From: Nereocystis luetkeana
Taxonomy: Eukaryota > Sar > Phaeophyceae > Laminariales > Laminariaceae
Direction of reading: 5' to 3'
Length of the DNA stretch: 64,000 nt
Assembly: GCA_031213475.1 (NCBI GenBank)
Contig: JARUPZ010000004.1
Span: forward strand, 3,063,501-3,127,500
Shown here: in pieces, positions 56,601-59,600 of the stretch
How positions within the stretch are numbered: the stretch's first letter is position 1
Layout of the letters: each line of letters opens with the position of its first letter
Notes under the pieces: generated by a model
Seen by the model: the letters and a program-made list of their open reading frames with translations, nothing else
Databases searched by the model: none
What the model was told of the DNA's origin: nothing
Translations under genes and position numbers: made by a program

Positions 56601-59600
56601 AAACATTTTTAGGGCACACATATTTCTGATCTGAGTGGATCCTTCACGTTGCTCGACGTGAGCCGTATTACACGCATGATGTATACTACTGCTGTAGGAC
56701 AAGTTTCCTGGGGTGGGACTGTACGGCACAAATCCTACACAAAATATACTCTAGGAGCGGCAGCTTAATGTCTACAGTAGATAATGTAGATCATTAATCT
56801 ATCTGATCTGTGAACTATTCACACGGCTCACATATTATTAGTAGTAACCCCCCTCCCCTGCCTGGTCGGTGAAAAACCCGACATGCTCCTTACGGGCATT
56901 GTAGGAATGCTAGGGTATATGCTCATACGACTACGGCCATGCATGAGATCGAGTACATATCTCCTATCGAGGACCCCCCCCCCCCCCCCCCCCCCCCACC
57001 GCCTGTTCCTTACAACGCCTCCAGAGTGACGGCCCGGAGCGGCTGGCGCTGAGGGAGTCCGCCCTCTTGGCCACTCCTCACCACTCCAGCGTGCACGGCC
57101 TGCACCTGCAGAAGCCGGCGTTCGGGCTTACCGTCAGGGCCGTGACCCGGTGGCTCGAGGAGCATATGATGTCCGACCACTTGCGGTAAGACGCTTCTCG
57201 TCTGCGTCCTTTTTTTTGTAGTTTTTTTTTGTTCTTCTTGTTTTGATCGATTTTTTGCTCAAAAACAATGGTTGTGTTTGTAAACCAAGGTACCGTTCAT
57301 GTCACGGGTCGATAATTCAAATATTCAGCTGTAAAAGCTAGCCTGCGTGTTTCTTTTACCGTTTTAATTACGTGTAGTGCCGCTTTCGTTTGCGGTAATC
57401 GTAAGTTATTCTTGTTTTTTTTGTAGTATAATTGTGTGCGATTCACGGTTTATTTCATTGTGCTGTTCCACTTACGTGCCGTTCGCTACGTGACGCGAAG
57501 AGCACGTATTGCCCGAGCACCTGCGGCGAGGCGCCTATATTTATACTGACGCTTGAACCGCTTTCCTGCTACAAAAAGGATCCAACTCACAGTCAATTGA
57601 AACCACCGCCCCTCTCTCCCGCTGCCCCTTCCCCTTCCCCCCTCCCCCTCCCCCCTCCCAACCCCGTTTCACAATCTCTACTTTTTGTTATTTTTTCCTC
57701 CAGCGTCGAAGTCGTGGAACTGCTCGTAGCGAGTCTGTTCTCAGACGAAGCGCCCTTAGCACCCCCATCGACAGCGCTAGCCGGCTTCCTTCGGTTCTTG
57801 CTGCTGCTCGCCGCCCATGACTGGAACGCGACTCCGCTGGTGGCGGACCCTCAAGGGGAGCTGAACGCCGCTGATAAGGCGGCGTTGGGGGAGGCGTTCT
57901 CTCGATCGAGGGACAGGGGTGAGCGAGGCGAAGCGAGAGGAAATTCGGCCTGACACACCGCCCAAAAGAAAAATGCAGAGCGCCCTGAACGTTCGTGGGA
58001 TTATGTTATTTGAGGAGGGGGTCCTCGGGAATGGTAATTTCGATGGGGAATCAAGAGGGGCAGATGCATCCTACGATAGAGATGTACCTACTTCTCTCTG
58101 AGTCTCTATATGGAGGCGTTATACGATAGAGGTTCACCCTGATTCATTCTGAGGCTCCTCACTTGAGGAGCTCCATACCTCACCCCGAAACTCACTTCAG
58201 CAAAAATCAAATCGCATCCCGGCGAATAATCCCATGGCCTAAGTATACAATTACCTCCTTTTTCGAAACAAAGTTGGCATTCCGACAACTTTGGGTTAAG
58301 GAGCCCGGCCACTCAGAAACCATTTCAGCGGAAATGTGCTACCTCTATCGTAGAACGCGTCTATACCCCACCCATAGGCCCGCCCATGACCTGACCTTGA
58401 TAGTCATACAAAGTGTAACCCGATAAAGAAAGCCACGTCCTTCGTATTTAAAAAAAAATAGAGATAAACGCGGAAACAAAATGGGTAAATTCGTCAGCGC
58501 CGCCCCTATCAGTCGAGATTAGTTTGCCCAAAAAGTGCTACCACCCCTCTGACGACACGCCTCGGTAGCGCCACTGATAGGGCGGCGTTGGGGAGGAGGC
58601 GTTTTCTGTCATCGAGGGTCAGGGGGGAGCGTGGGGGTTGGTTCGGTGTACCGCCTGTCCCCTGCGACGACATGCTTTCCTTCTATTCATACTGCTTCCT
58701 ACAGACCCTGGCAGTGGAAGCCCGACGTATTTCGTACGTGATCAGCGGGGTGCGAAACGAACCACTGCTGTAATATATACGGTACCACACGGGGGATGAA
58801 GATAACACCCCCCCCCCCTAGGAGGAATTTCCGAGCTGACTTTCTCGACAAAGGGGTGCGTGCAAACGCCGAGAGATGCGCCTTTAGAATTTATCTCGAC
58901 GATGCCTTTTGCCAACGCCTTAAAAACCGGCTCCGAAAATCAGCCCAGGGAACGTGTTTTGTTGCCTTGCGTGTTTGTACGGAACTAACCTGGTAACAAC
59001 TACATTGCCCTAAGAACGCGAGGAGGGATGAATAAGCGACGTGTGGATACCAGAAAACCACCCCCCCCCCTTTCCTTCGTCGGTATGCATTCCTCTCTAC
59101 AGACCCTGATGGCGGGAGCGCCATGTACGTCGTGACACCCTACGCCCGCGAGGTGGGATGGGCGTCTTCCTGGACCAGTCCTCGCCCCGAGCGGCCTGTG
59201 CTGGGAAGATTGGTCGCTCTGGCCAAGGCGTCTGCGGAGACATTGGTACAGTGGCTTTCGGGGGAGGGGAAGAATGGGAAAAGCCCCGGGGGCTGGAAAA
59301 ACGCCTTCAGGTGAGAAGGTCGTGGTGGTCGCCACGGTTTTGGTAGAGATTCGCAAGGGGGTGGCTTTCGAGGAGGGGGGGGGGGGGGGGCGTGTTCGTT
59401 TGATGATTGCCTTCGTCGTTTGGCCAAATGACCATGCATAGAACAATATTATTTGGACGCAAACCGGCCACCGCGGTATTTTGTTGTACGAGAATCAGTC
59501 ACCTCGGAAAGACACGGTACCTCTGGGACGGAAACCGGTCACTGCGGTATATGGTATTGTACGGGAATAAGTTATACCAGGGAACAGCCCGGACCGATTG

